Below are positions 1 through 11,282 of a DNA stretch of 64,000 bases, in pieces (within the stretch, counting starts at the first letter, position 1; every line of letters starts with the position of its first letter). Source of the DNA: Silene latifolia (Eukaryota > Streptophyta > Magnoliopsida > Caryophyllales > Caryophyllaceae); contig NC_133532.1 in assembly GCF_048544455.1 (NCBI RefSeq), positions 20,400,948 to 20,464,947 on the forward strand, given 5' to 3'. Under the pieces are notes generated by a model. That model was not told the DNA's origin. It did not search any database and saw nothing but the letters and a program-made list of their open reading frames with translations. The position numbers were made by a program, and so were the translations under genes.

Positions 1-45
1 CTTGGCCAATAACCAAATCATTCCTAGAAATAGTACAACGATTGT

Positions 46-1559
46 TGATACCCGTCGTTGTGAGTACCAAAGATAAAATTTATAATCTCCTATTAAGACT
101 AACCTAGGCTAGTGGTAACAGGGTCGAACCACAAGGAGGCAGTTGTAAATTCTAGTTGTTTTATGATCAGTCAAAGGTAACAATATTGGGGGTTGGTTGA
201 ATTGGTCTATAACTAATAACAATAAGAAGAAAATAAACTAAAGATATGGATTAAACAGATAAAAGAAAGGTACTAGGATGGTCGGGTCATTACAGCTTCG
301 GCGGCAGCAAACTAAGTCGGTCTGAATTTAACACAGGTAAGGCGGGAAACAAAGAGGTCCTCTCGGTCCACTCTTGACAATTAGCATCTCTCGATCTCGC
401 TAAAAGTCCCTAATGTCACTAATACTAACTTTCGTCCTGAAAAGTGACTAATGGTCTAAACTATACCTATCTTTCGATCTTAGCACAGTTTAGTCGATTT
501 AATTGATGGTCTAACAACCTACCCTATCTTTCGATCTAATGGGTCGGTCACAAAATTGGTATTTAACTGGTCGCATGCATTCGATTTGCTAAATACAGGA
601 TAAAAAACAATTAAAACGAAGGGTAACCTTACAAGGTCAGTCGATCGACCAACAATGTCAGTCGATCGACTGACACGCGGGTTCAGTCCATGTTCAATCT
701 AATGCCGCCTAGCCATAAATCGCCTACATCCTAGCACAAGCTATTTAGCTACTCATGGCGAAGGTAAAAACAACAATAAAACTCATGACAATTACGGAAT
801 TCATACTTAAAATAAATAGCAATGATGAAGGAACGATAATTGGCTTGGGAACACTAACTATCAATTCTATACTAACAAAGAAAGCAATAAACGGGATTAG
901 GGCAGAATGAATACCGAAAATTCAGAGGAAAGATTAGGAACAAGGCAGAATTCCAAAGCAAGAATCGATATAGCCAACCCTAATTATCCGAACAAACTAA
1001 AACTAAAACTTAATGTATTGTGATGTGAAACTTAATGTGTTCTCTGATAAAAACTCGATGTAAAAACTTGATGCGTTATTCAATGCTGGTGTTGCGTTAT
1101 ATAACAATCAACGCAACAACTTATTTCTAAAACCTAAACTTCACGGGCTTTCTAAATCTCGTCTGGAATCGAAATCTGGTCGATCGACTGAAAATGCTGG
1201 TCGATCGATCGCTCCTCAAAGAAAGAGCTTCGAAACCGAGCCTTGGTCGATCGATCGACTAGGTTGGTCGGTCGATCGCTAAGTCGCTACTTGACTTCTT
1301 TTAACTCGTGGACTTGTCTTTCGGGCCTTGGACTGCGCACCAAGCTCGTTCCTTAAGCAACTCCTTTACGTCATTTGCAATGCAGCTTACTCGGGGACAG
1401 ATTTGGCTTGATTTCCCGTCGAATTCTTCACATTTCTGCAATAAAGCACAAAATACGGAAGTAGACGGAAATAGGGAGAAATGTAGCATAAACTAAACAA
1501 ATGAGCTCTGAAATGCGTGTAAAAAGAGATGTGAAACATCATAAAAATGACACGCATCA
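46..1559 (-). repeat. Athila-like LTR, left copy (3' LTR)
   Basis: This 1514-bp direct repeat pairs with 6765-8282. It begins TGATACCCGTCG and ends GACACGCATCA. It carries TCGATCGA-type sites at 641/662, 1180/1201 and 1247/1268, each pair exactly 21 bp apart. It lies next to the polypurine tract at about 1562-1575. Confidence 0.95.
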
Positions 1560-3756
1560 AATCTCCCCAAACCAAACCTTGCTTGTCCCCAAGCAAGAAC
1601 TAGACTCGATCTAATGACCTAATGGAACGAGTTCAATCTCAGAGCGAATTGACAACTGTAAAGCCTAAACCAATTTAATGCATAACCAACAATCAATCAG
1701 TAATGTGAATCATGCAAACGAGTTATGAAGTCGTTAAAATCGCTGAACCGTTGACTGTAGAGACTTATCAAACTGGACTCTCGCGGGTCGCTCGAATCAC
1801 TCGATTAAGCACAGGTGATATATTTGTAAGATAGAAAGAATTAATTTTGTAGTGACTCTCACCTAACTACGACCTATGAAAACATGCCAGCAATAAAATA
1901 TGAAAATGACCTCTATGACCGTACATATGCATTCCAACCAACAGATGACCAATGACACATGCCGAGGTATAATTATGGGATATGTGAGGTATGGGTAAGA
2001 AGAGGCAAAACATTTTATGGACAAGTGGAGGTACAGGTGATCAAGCTAGCACCAAAACGAAACCATATGGCAACATCCAACTTCTTGCTCATAATCAACT
2101 AAACGGTGCTATAACGAGCACAAAACTCACAATCTCCAACTATCAAATCAATAAAACTCCCCATAGGATATAAATGAAACATGGGAGCAAAAATCGCCAA
2201 AGGATAAGGATTAAATCATGCGAATTGACTTTTTTTCTTTTTTTTTTTCTTTTTCTTTCACGGACATCAGTCGATCGACCTAAATGAGCAGTCGATCGAC
2301 TGATCTGAACAGTACAGGACGTTTTTCTCTTTTTCATTTCTTTTTTTTTTCTTTTTTTTTTTCTTTTCATCTTCCCAACTTCATCTCAAAAGAGCAAATG
2401 CCACCAAAAATGAGTAACAAACCCAGAAACCAGACTACTAGCTTGACAGAGGTAGGCTATATGTAGGATGTAGTAAATGGGACAAAAAGGATATTTTTGG
2501 CAGTGTGGAGCTTATGGGCAAAATGAGAAAAGGGAAACCTCTACCACATGTGTCAACAAACCACAGACCGAATGCATACAGGTATTAAGTAGATCAAGTT
2601 CATAATTATGCAAATTAAGGAAACATGTCTCATAAGGAGTACTACTCACATTCCTAGATGAACTGGTCATGAATGTCACCAGTTATAGGCTCTAATACTC
2701 AGAAATATGATGTAGGTTGCCAATATTCTAAGTCCAGTCTCAAGTTCAGCAGATAAATTAACGAAAACTCGTAGTTATGCATTTACGATTCTACTAATAA
2801 CATGTTAATCTAGCAAGGCTCAGGCAAAACAGGTGCAAATGCTAAATCATCCTTGAAATACTACCGTTCCGACTCGACCTATATGCTAAAATAAACGTGC
2901 ATTTTATGGAAATTTTTGAAATTTTTCAATTTTTTTGAATTTTGATGTGTATAAGAGAAATGAATTAGACAATGCATACAAAATTTAAGCGCAGCGAGGG
3001 AAACCTCCCCAAACCAGCGTGAGCTAGGAGGTTTCAGTAGCCAGCAGTGCTACCAAATAGAGTGCCTGAAAGACAGAAAGTACCACTCATAAGACCGAAG
3101 AAAAAAATTTTGGAACGTAAAATTTGTGCATAAATGAGACAATAGAAGAAATAGATAATTCGACGGAAAATGAAGTGGAGTAGAAGACTCCCTTAGATCC
3201 GCATATCGACCAAACACAGCAGGGGAGAGGTCGTGAAAGAATATAGCAAGAGCAATCGATCGACCTAAAGAAGCGATCGATCGACCGGATGGTCGTGAAA
3301 GTAGCTCTCAGTAACCCGCAACTCAGTCGATCGACCAATGATACCAGTCGATCGACTGAAAACACTGCTGCAGTGTCTTATTTCTTCGTAATTGCTCAAT
3401 GATTTGAGCTAATAAGATCTAAATACATGCAAATGCACAATAGTACGCGCCCGAAATTGCGCAAAACCCAGAACGAAGTCTAAAGCACTTCTAAATCCTA
3501 AGCAAAACAAAATAAAAGCGAAGTTTTCGCGCACACAAAAGCAATAGAAAATAGTTCGAAAGCAATAAAATGAAGTTTATAACGAACTCGATCAACTAAT
3601 AGTTGATCAAAAAGGACCACGGTATGGCCCACTTCGTCGGCCCCGGCTACTAGAGGTAGCCTCAATGGTGCTCATCTTATCGGTTGCACCCTTCCCGCCT
3701 TCGACAGACGGAGAATTCGGTGATCGGCGTCGTCATCTTCCCAATCAAGGACTCCC
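1560..3756 (-). other. Non-coding internal region of the Athila-like element
   Basis: There is no recognisable coding sequence where pol would be expected. It holds the polypurine tract and hairpin beside the 3' LTR (1562-1597), T-rich runs at 2229-2260 and 2330-2370, and three pairs of TCGATCGA sites at 2271/2292, 3256/3277 and 3327/3348, all 21 bp apart. Confidence 0.7.
1578..1597 (-). other. Hairpin beside the Athila-like polypurine tract
   Basis: On the minus strand this reads CTTGCTTGGGGACAAGCAAG, an 8-bp perfect stem with a GGGA (GNRA-type) loop. It lies just before the purine-rich GGTTTGGGGAGA and the 3' LTR. Tekay-like elements in this window have a hairpin of the same geometry with a different stem. 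Confidence 0.8.
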
Positions 3757-4844
3757 TTAATCATCGGAGTCCAAATCAGCCCATCTTACCTTGGCTGGCT
3801 CATCCTCTACTTCTTCATCAGTCCCATAGCTTAAGCATCCTAGGCCTCCTCTTTGAATGATCGGCTGCTTTACAGCTGGCGCAACTTGTAGTACTCCCTT
3901 CCCCAAACCAGCTCCTGCATTATTTAAAGCAACAGATTCTTCCTCCATCTTGCTCCCAATCCGGGGCGGAGGGGTTAATACAGCAGTAGTAATAGGCATG
4001 TCGGAAAGTACAAAGTACGATCTCTTTTCAGAGACCGTATTACAAGTGACGGGCCACATGGGATCCTTTTTCTTAGCCGGCTGGGCAAAAACAATAGAGT
4101 GCTTTCCCACTTTGAAGGTCAAAGTACCTAGACCGACGTCGATGACTGCACCAGCAGTGTGCAAAAATGGCCTTCCCAAAATGATGGGAATATGGTCATC
4201 CTCAGGCATGTCAAGGACAACAAAGTCGACAGGGAAGAAAAACTTCCCTATCTGGACGGGTATGTCCTCTAGGACTCCTATGGGCTCGACCGCAGATCGG
4301 CCGACCATATCCGGACTGTCATCTCGTAATAGCAAAACAGTGGTCGTTTAAGCTTCCTAGCTAGACTCAAGGGCATGACACTTATGCTAGCTCCCAAATC
4401 ACATAAAGCCTTTTCGATAGAAAAGGTACCTATGCTACAAGGGACGGAAAAACTGCCCGGGTCCTCTAACTTAAGGGGCGCAGTGTGAGACAGATAAGAA
4501 CAAGACTCCTTGGTAAGTGCGACAGTGTGCACTGTTTCAAGTGACCGCTTTTTAGACAACAGTTGTTTCATAAATTTGGTGTAAGCGGGTACTTGGTTAA
4601 CTAGCTCAAGGAAGGGGACTTGCACATTCAGACTACGGATAACTTTCTCAAACTTACTGAAAGATACTTGTTCCTTGGTTGGCACGAGTCTCTCCGGATA
4701 TGGGGCTGTAAGGAGCACCTTAGCCCTCTCCTCTAATTCGCGCGCGCCGGCATCCTTGGACTTTGGCTGGAAGTCCGTTACCTTTTCTTTGTTGAAGCTA
4801 GATCCCTCCTCAGACCGTCTCAAATGAGACCCATTGACCGTCAT
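3757..4844 (-). pseudogene. Athila-like aspartic protease region
   Basis: This lies downstream of gag on the minus strand. The segment LCDLGASISVMP (about 4360-4415) has the retroviral-type aspartic protease active-site form, D-[LT]-G-A-S. After it comes a block resembling the flap and C-terminal part of the family (IPIILGRPFL, about 4150-4190). No reverse transcriptase follows, and coding similarity stops at about 3757. The sequence is broken. Confidence 0.75.
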
Positions 4845-4963
4845 TGGATCGAACTGGAGCGGATCGACCCATCAAGACTCGGGTCCCTTTCAAAACTTTC
4901 GGGACCGTTGTACCCCGAAACAAGTGGTCTCGTAGATTAGTTGGCATTAAAGGACGAAAATCT

Positions 4964-6639
4964 TCAAAGATCGCGATGATATTGGTCGATCGACCACCCT
5001 CCCGCCGATCGATGGGTTGCATGATTCGAAGCTCCTGGAACCCGTGTTTCAGTCGATCGACTAGATATGTCAGTCGATCGACTGGAATTCCTGGCAGACG
5101 CTTTCTTCTTTGATTTGTTCGTTGAAGCTTTCTCTTGGCTTATTTCTGGCTCATTCTTCTCGACAGCACCCTCAACCATGGCAGGACCATCAAGGGTGGA
5201 CCCGCTCCTCAAGGTGATGGCATTTAGGGTCTCCTTTTGTTCGGGTTGAGTGGGTAGGTGTCCGGGAGCTCGAGTGTTACTTTTACTAGCTAGTTGAGCA
5301 ATTTGGCTCTCAAGTAACTTCATCCCGGCCTCTCTTGCTTGGGACTCCTTTAGCAACAGATTCTTAAGCTCAGAAAACTCAGAATTTTGTGATTGTTGCT
5401 GCTGCGGCACATAAGGAGGCTTCTGGTACTGCTGTTGCTTTTGATGAGGCGGAACATACGGCTGCTGCTGTGGCGGATGTTGGGTTGGATTTTGGACATT
5501 CTGGCTCCTCCAACTCAAGTTCGGATGCGGTGGCTCGTAGTAGGAGTTGTTCTGCCTATAGTGTTGAAAGGCAGCGCAAGATTCAAATGGACTAGGGCAA
5601 TTTTTTGAGACATGGCCCTCAACTCCACACCTTTCACAGACGAAGGGACCGTCTGACACAGCATTGACTTGGTATATCCCACCCTTAGAGACTCCTCCTA
5701 GCTCATACTTGTCAAATCTTGCAAAGAAGAGCCTCAAGTGCAGCAACAGAGGAATATTCAGCAGCTCTCCTCTGGTTCCCTCTCGAATTCCCATACTCGG
5801 CCTTGTGGGTAGCGAGATCATAAATGATTTTCCACCCTTTGGTTGCTCCCAAATTTTCAGCGAATCTCCCATTGGCAGCAGCATCCAAAATGGCCCTCTG
5901 ATCGTCGTACAACCCATTGTAGAAATGATTGCACAAACTCCATTTTGCAATCCCATGGTGCGGTATGGTCCGCACCAACTTCTTGAATCGGACCCATGCC
6001 TCGTGGAAATTCTCATCTGGCCCTTGTTTAAAGCCCGTGATTTGAGCTCTAATAGCGATCGTCCTTGAAGCAGAGAAGTACTTCTTGTAGAACGCCAATG
6101 CCAATGTATTCCAATCGTGATCTCCGAACGGTCTTGTCCAAATCCCTATACCATTCCCTTGCGGCATCACGAAGGGAAAAGATGAACATGGTCTCCTTGA
6201 TTTGATCCGGGTCACGCCACTGGTGGGGAATGGCGCTGCAGAGTCAATGAAGGTCTCCATGTGCTTAGCCGCATCTTCATTTGCAGCTCCCCCAAACTGG
6301 TTTCTCTCAACCATAGTAATGTAGCGAGGCTTTGGTTCGAATTTCTGGCTTCTCCGGTAATTCGAACCCTTTGTACAAGTCGGCGGCTGTCGGCTCAGAA
6401 AAACTAGCTATACTCGCTTCCTCGGCCATGACTGGAATTTCTGGGAAAATAACTGGTTCGGCTGAAGAGGTGGGTGAAGACTGTTGGTCTTCCTCAAACA
6501 GATCGTGCTCGAGATAGCTTGACAGAGTACTCAGCTCTTCCTCTGTCGACAATATCCTTCGTGCTCGTCTCAACCCGCGCAAAGATTTCTCTATCTCAGA
6601 GTCAAATGGTAATAATTCTCCACCCTGTGACCTGCGCAT
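4964..6639 (-). pseudogene. Athila-like gag remains
   Basis: This is broken gag coding sequence in more than one frame. The Athila-type capsid region includes segments such as GPDENFHEAWVRFKKL and WSLCNHFYNGL (about 5900-6040). A CCHC zinc knuckle, CERCGVEGHVSKNC, lies at about 5600-5641 and would bind RNA during packaging. A proline/glutamine-rich stretch follows. Family membership is clear. The number of interruptions is small. Confidence 0.85.
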
Positions 6640-6741
6640 AAGATGAAACTACAACAAGAATATAAGAAAAGTTTAAGGAACAAAAGTCCCTTAAACTGAG
6701 AAAGACTGAAAATAAAAGCAACTAAAATTAGGACTATTGCC

Positions 6742-6759
6742 TCCCCGGCAACGGCGCCA
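6742..6759 (-). other. Primer-binding site complementary to tRNA-Asp
   Basis: On the minus strand this reads TGGCGCCGTTGCCGGGGA. It is complementary to the 3' end of plant tRNA-Asp(GTC) including CCA, and lies 5 bp inside the 5' LTR. This primer choice supports an Athila-like assignment. Confidence 0.9.
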
Positions 6760-6764
6760 AAATT

Positions 6765-8282
6765 TGATACCCGTCGTTGTGAGTACCAAAGATAAAATTT
6801 ATAATCTCCTATTAAGACTAACCTAGGCTAGTGGTAACAGGGTCGAACCACAAGGAGGCAGTTGTAAATTCTAGTTGTTTTATGATCAGTCAAAGGCAAC
6901 AATATTGGGGGTTGGTTGAATTGGTCTATAACTAATAACAATAAGAAGAAAATAAACTAAAGATATGGATTAAACAGATAAAAGAAAGGTACTAGGATGG
7001 TCGGGTCATTACAGCTTCGGCGGCAGCAAACTAAGTCGGTCTGAATTTAACACAGGTAAGGCGGGAAACAAAGAGGTCCTCTCGGTCCACTCTTGACAAT
7101 TAGCATCTCTCGATCTCGCTAAAAGTCCCTAATGTCACTAATACTAACTTTCGTCCTGAAAAGTGACTAATGGTCTAAACTATACCTATCTTTCGATCTT
7201 AGCACAGTTTAGTCGATTTAATTGATGGTCTAACAACCTACCCTATCTTTCGATCTAATGGGTCGGTCACAAAATTGGTATTTAACTGGTCGCATGCATT
7301 CGATTTGCTAAATACAGGATAAAAAACAATTAAAACGAAGGGTAACCTTACAAGGTCAGTCGATCGACCAACAATGTCAGTCGATCGACTGACACGCGGG
7401 TTCAGTCCATGTTCAATCTAATGCCGCCTAGCCATAAATCGCCTACATCCTAGCACAAGCTATTTAGCTACTCATGGCGAAGGTAAAAACAACAATAAAA
7501 CTCATGACAATTACGGAATTCATACTTAAAATAAATAGCAATGATGAAGGAACGATAATTGGCTTGGGAACACTAACTATCAATTCTATACTAACAAAGA
7601 AAGCAATAAACGGGATTAGGGCAGAATGAATACCGAAAATTCAGAGGAAAGATTAGGAACAAGGCAGAATTCCAAAGCAAGAATCGATATAGCCAACCCT
7701 AATTATCCGAACAAACTAAAACTAAAACTTAATGTATTGTGATGTGAAACTTAATGTGTTCTCTGATAAAAACTCGATGTAAAAACTTGATGCGTTATTC
7801 AATGCTGGTGTTGCGTTATATAACAATCAACGCAACAACTTATTTCTAAAACCTAAACTTCACGGGCTTTCTAAATCTCGTCTGGAATCGAAATCTGGTC
7901 GATCGACTGAAAATGCTGGTCGATCGACTGCTCCTCAGCAACAGTAGCTTCTGGAAACCGAGCCTTGGTCGATCGACTGACTAGGTTGGTCGGTCGACTG
8001 GCTAAGCTGCTACTTGACTTCTTTTAACTCGTGGACTTGTCTTTCGGGCCTTGGATTGCGCACCAAGCTCGTTCCTTAAGCAACTCCTTTACGTCATTTG
8101 CAATGCAGCTTACTCGGGGACAGATTTGGCTTGATTTCCCGTCGAATTCTTCACATTTCTGCAATAAAGCACAAAATACGGAAGTAGACGGAAATAGGGA
8201 GAAATGTAGCATAAACTAAACAAATGAGCTCTGAAATGCGTGTAAAAAGAGATGTGAAACATCATAAAAATGACACGCATCA
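6765..8282 (-). repeat. Athila-like LTR, right copy (5' LTR)
   Basis: This 1518-bp partner of 46-1559 lies next to the tRNA-Asp-type primer-binding site. It is nearly identical to the left copy except in about 7930-8010, where the TCGATCGA-related motifs differ. Confidence 0.95.
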
Positions 8283-8287
8283 ATTGT

Positions 8288-9044
8288 TCTTAATGACAAA
8301 ACAAAAACCGTCCATGTCTAGCATGGCGATTGAAATAATGTTTTTAGAGAGCGTAGGCACATAAAAACAATTATGCAAATACAACTCAAATCCATTTGGC
8401 AAAGCTAGAACATAAGTTCCTTTGGATTCGGCCGCTACCCGAGCTCCATTTCCAAGGCGTAGATCCACATCTCCCTTGCTAAGCCTCTCCACATCTCTTA
8501 AACCCTGTAAATGATTACAAAGGTGAGAACCACAACCGGTATCTAGTACCCATGTCGTAGTGGAAGTATAATTTATATCAATAACATAAATTTCTTAAGG
8601 AATTGTACCTTTTGGAGTAATGAGTCCTTCCCTTATATTTCGCAAATACATAGGGCAATTCCTTAGCCAATGTCCCATGCCATAGCAATAATGGCACTCA
8701 TCATTAACTTGCTTGAAGTTTTTGATTTTCTTTCCTTTCTTCTTGAACCTCTTGCCCTTTGAAGCAAGAACTTGATTGCTAGAGCTCCCACTAGCTTTGG
8801 CATCCTTATCTTCCAGAGATAAAGACCCTATAGATCGTATGAGGTAGTCTTCCTGAGACGGACTCACACGAGGTCTAGTAGTAGTGGGTGGTTTAGAAGT
8901 GGTGATGAAATTAAGGTTTCCATCCGAACCTATCCCGAAATGAAGTTCTCTAGTTGTATCGAAATTATTGTTGGAGCATACGTCGTCAAGAACATGGTGA
9001 TATGACTCAATAGTTATAGGTGCGGTAGCATTTGATGGATTCAT
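8288..9044 (-). pseudogene. Copia-1 gag and pre-integrase remains
   Basis: A CCHC zinc knuckle, CHYCYGMGHWLRNC, lies at about 8655-8700, after a lysine-rich stretch (KGKRFKKKGKKIK). Nearer 8290-8470 is the segment LHNCFYVPTLSKNIISI, typical of the region before integrase in Copia polyproteins. Coding is broken, and its left side is cut by the Athila-like insertion at 8287. Confidence 0.8.
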
Positions 9045-11267
9045 TGTAAAAACTACAAATATGGAGGAAAAGGAAATATTAACATTTGTCTTTTTAAATC
9101 ATACTTGCAAATTAACAAGATATGAACATTTATATAGTGACCTCTACCCAACTATAATAAATGATTCCAAGACCCAAATTCATATCAACTTAGGCACGGG
9201 GTAGCCGATGCAACCTTCATTAATATAACTTGGTGGATTAACCTTTTAATCGATTCTACTTTTAGAACTCTTGGTCGATAAAATTACTCTAATATTTATC
9301 TATAGCCCAAAACACATCAACAAGGGCACGGGGTAGCCGATTCAACCCTTATTAATAACTTTTGTTGAGTTCAATCTAAATTTCGAATAAATGTGTCCAT
9401 TATCCAAACCCACATCAACTTGGGCACGGGGTAGCCGATACATCCCTTATCAACATGAATTCGGTGGATTAACATTCATCACCCACTTCCCCTACGTAAC
9501 AAGGTTTGTACCCCGGGGTAGCCGAGTGCACTCCCTCGCGAAATAGGTTTTCATGGTTTCTACTATTTGGTAAGGCTATGTCTCAATTGTTTGTTTTAGC
9601 GAGAGGTCATGTCAATTTATTATCTATCACGTTTTAAGTGAACTAAAGCGGTGAACTACGATAATTATAATTGACACGGTCGATAAACTCGATAAAATAA
9701 GAATGCATGTTTTAGTTATGGCGATTTAACGATGCATGTGACATAAAATAAAATGCAAGCAAAAGATAAGTAAATCCTAGTATGGCCTTTCCTAAAATAG
9801 AAAAACTATTAATCTATTACAAATTCGGAAACCAACTCCATTGGTCCCTTGAACTTCGGTTGTGGTACGCATCTCGAGGTAACACCGTCTTTATGTATCG
9901 CCATTCTTGAAGAAATCCGTCTTGGGAACTCCGGAATGAATAAAATTACATAATAAATTACATAATTTCCTATTATACATTTGTAACTAAAATAAAATAG
10001 ATCTATTAAATTACAAAACGGTGATACGAGATCACAATAAAATTACAACCGAATCGATATTCCCATACATTTCGGGAAATACCAATTAAAATCTAAGGCC
10101 ATACTAAGTAAAATTACATAATTCAAAAATTACATAAATTAAAATTATGACAATCATAAAGAAAATGCAGCATTATAATATGTATGAACATGCTCAATTT
10201 TATGCTAAATCGCCTTTAATTAGCCAATATCGTATATTACTCGGTTTTTACGGATTTGCGTGATTTCAACATTTTATAATCACAAAAATGCATAAACTCA
10301 TATTTATGCATAAGTTAATTACCCTAACCTCTTAGGACTCAAAATATAGTCTTCACTAATAATTTGACCATAATTAACCCATATTTACAAAATTGTTCAT
10401 AAATGGACCAAAAAATACAAAAATAAGCTATTAAACTTCAAATAAATCACAAAATTTCAAATAAATTCAAAATTTGAAATTTAAATTCATGAACATTCTG
10501 GAAAAATTCCATGACACTCATAATATTCAAAATCTTAGGTTAAAAATTTCGAAAATTTACCGGAAAAACAATGTTGCGGTTTATCGATTTATAATAAAAT
10601 AATCATAAAAACATGGAAAAATTATTTTTACTAACTTTTCAATTTTAGATCTGAAAAAGTATAATACAATGCAACATTAGACGTTTTTCCTAAGTCATAG
10701 ATTATGTTTTATTAATTTTCACTAATAATGTCACTATTTATGCTATTTTTGTTCAAAAATCCATAAATCATGCTAAAAGACTTCTTTATAGCCAATTATT
10801 TTACACACATCTTGTAAAATTGCATGTGACAACATATTAATTTTCTATGACAAGATTCGAAATTTAACTCATATTAACCTATTTTTCACTTAAATCCGAA
10901 TTTAATAATGAAAAATTCATTTTTCGAGCATAATAAGTCCAAAAATTATGAAAATTTACAGGTTATCTCAAAATAATATATGTAACAACATATCCAAAAA
11001 CCAAGTGAAAATTCGAAGTATAGCTATTTTTAGACCAAAAATGACATTTTTACTCATAAAATCACATTTAAATGCCATTATTGTAAATTATGAACAATAA
11101 AAATCCGAAAAATTAACCAAAATATCCTAAAACATTTTAGGACCAGAAATATTAACATGCATGGATTAATTTCGTGATATCTCATAATAACACAAATTTT
11201 ACAAGTTTTATTTGTTATTCTTATAACTCGGAAAAACTTTTAACCGATTTGCATGCAAACAACCGTG
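9045..11267 (-). other. Long AT-rich Copia-1 leader with a spaced repeat
   Basis: About 2.2 kb separates the gag start from the primer-binding site, with no open frame of note. A GC-rich box, GGCACGGGGTAGCCGA, recurs at 9193-9208, 9325-9340 and 9423-9438, with a shorter form at 9511-9525. Similar flanking sequence (ACATCAAC before, GGTGGATTAAC after) shows a degenerate tandem repeat of about 90-130 bp. The rest is AT-rich and unremarkable. Confidence 0.65.
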
Positions 11268-11282
11268 GCTCTTGATACCAAT

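Larger units (their letters stand above)
46..8282 (-). mobile_element. Athila-like Ty3/Gypsy element, gag/protease only, with both LTRs and target duplication
   Basis: A terminally complete element on the minus strand. LTRs are at 46-1559 and 6765-8282, both TG...CA, flanked by ATTGT at 41-45 and 8283-8287. The primer-binding site (6742-6759) matches the 3' end of plant tRNA-Asp, the usual Athila primer. The internal region (1560-6764) holds gag and aspartic-protease-like sequence followed by about 2.2 kb without recognisable coding. No reverse transcriptase, RNase H or integrase is visible, so the copy would be non-autonomous. Coding is broken, with roughly five interruptions. Outside one variable patch the LTRs differ at only about two positions by eye, so the insertion is very recent, probably well under 0.5 million years. 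Confidence 0.9.

Noticed and set aside
3087-3365. A 92-codon frame rich in DRLSCG/SIDR repeats in the Athila-like element
   Set aside because: The apparent repeats (VDRLVSLVDRL) come from translating TCGATCGA sites. There is no homology to a protein.
6742-6759. tRNA-like sequence as a tRNA gene
   Set aside because: Only the 3' end of tRNA-Asp is matched, directly beside an LTR, so it is a primer-binding site. The same applies to the Met-type sites at 27500, 35909, 37917 and 60358.
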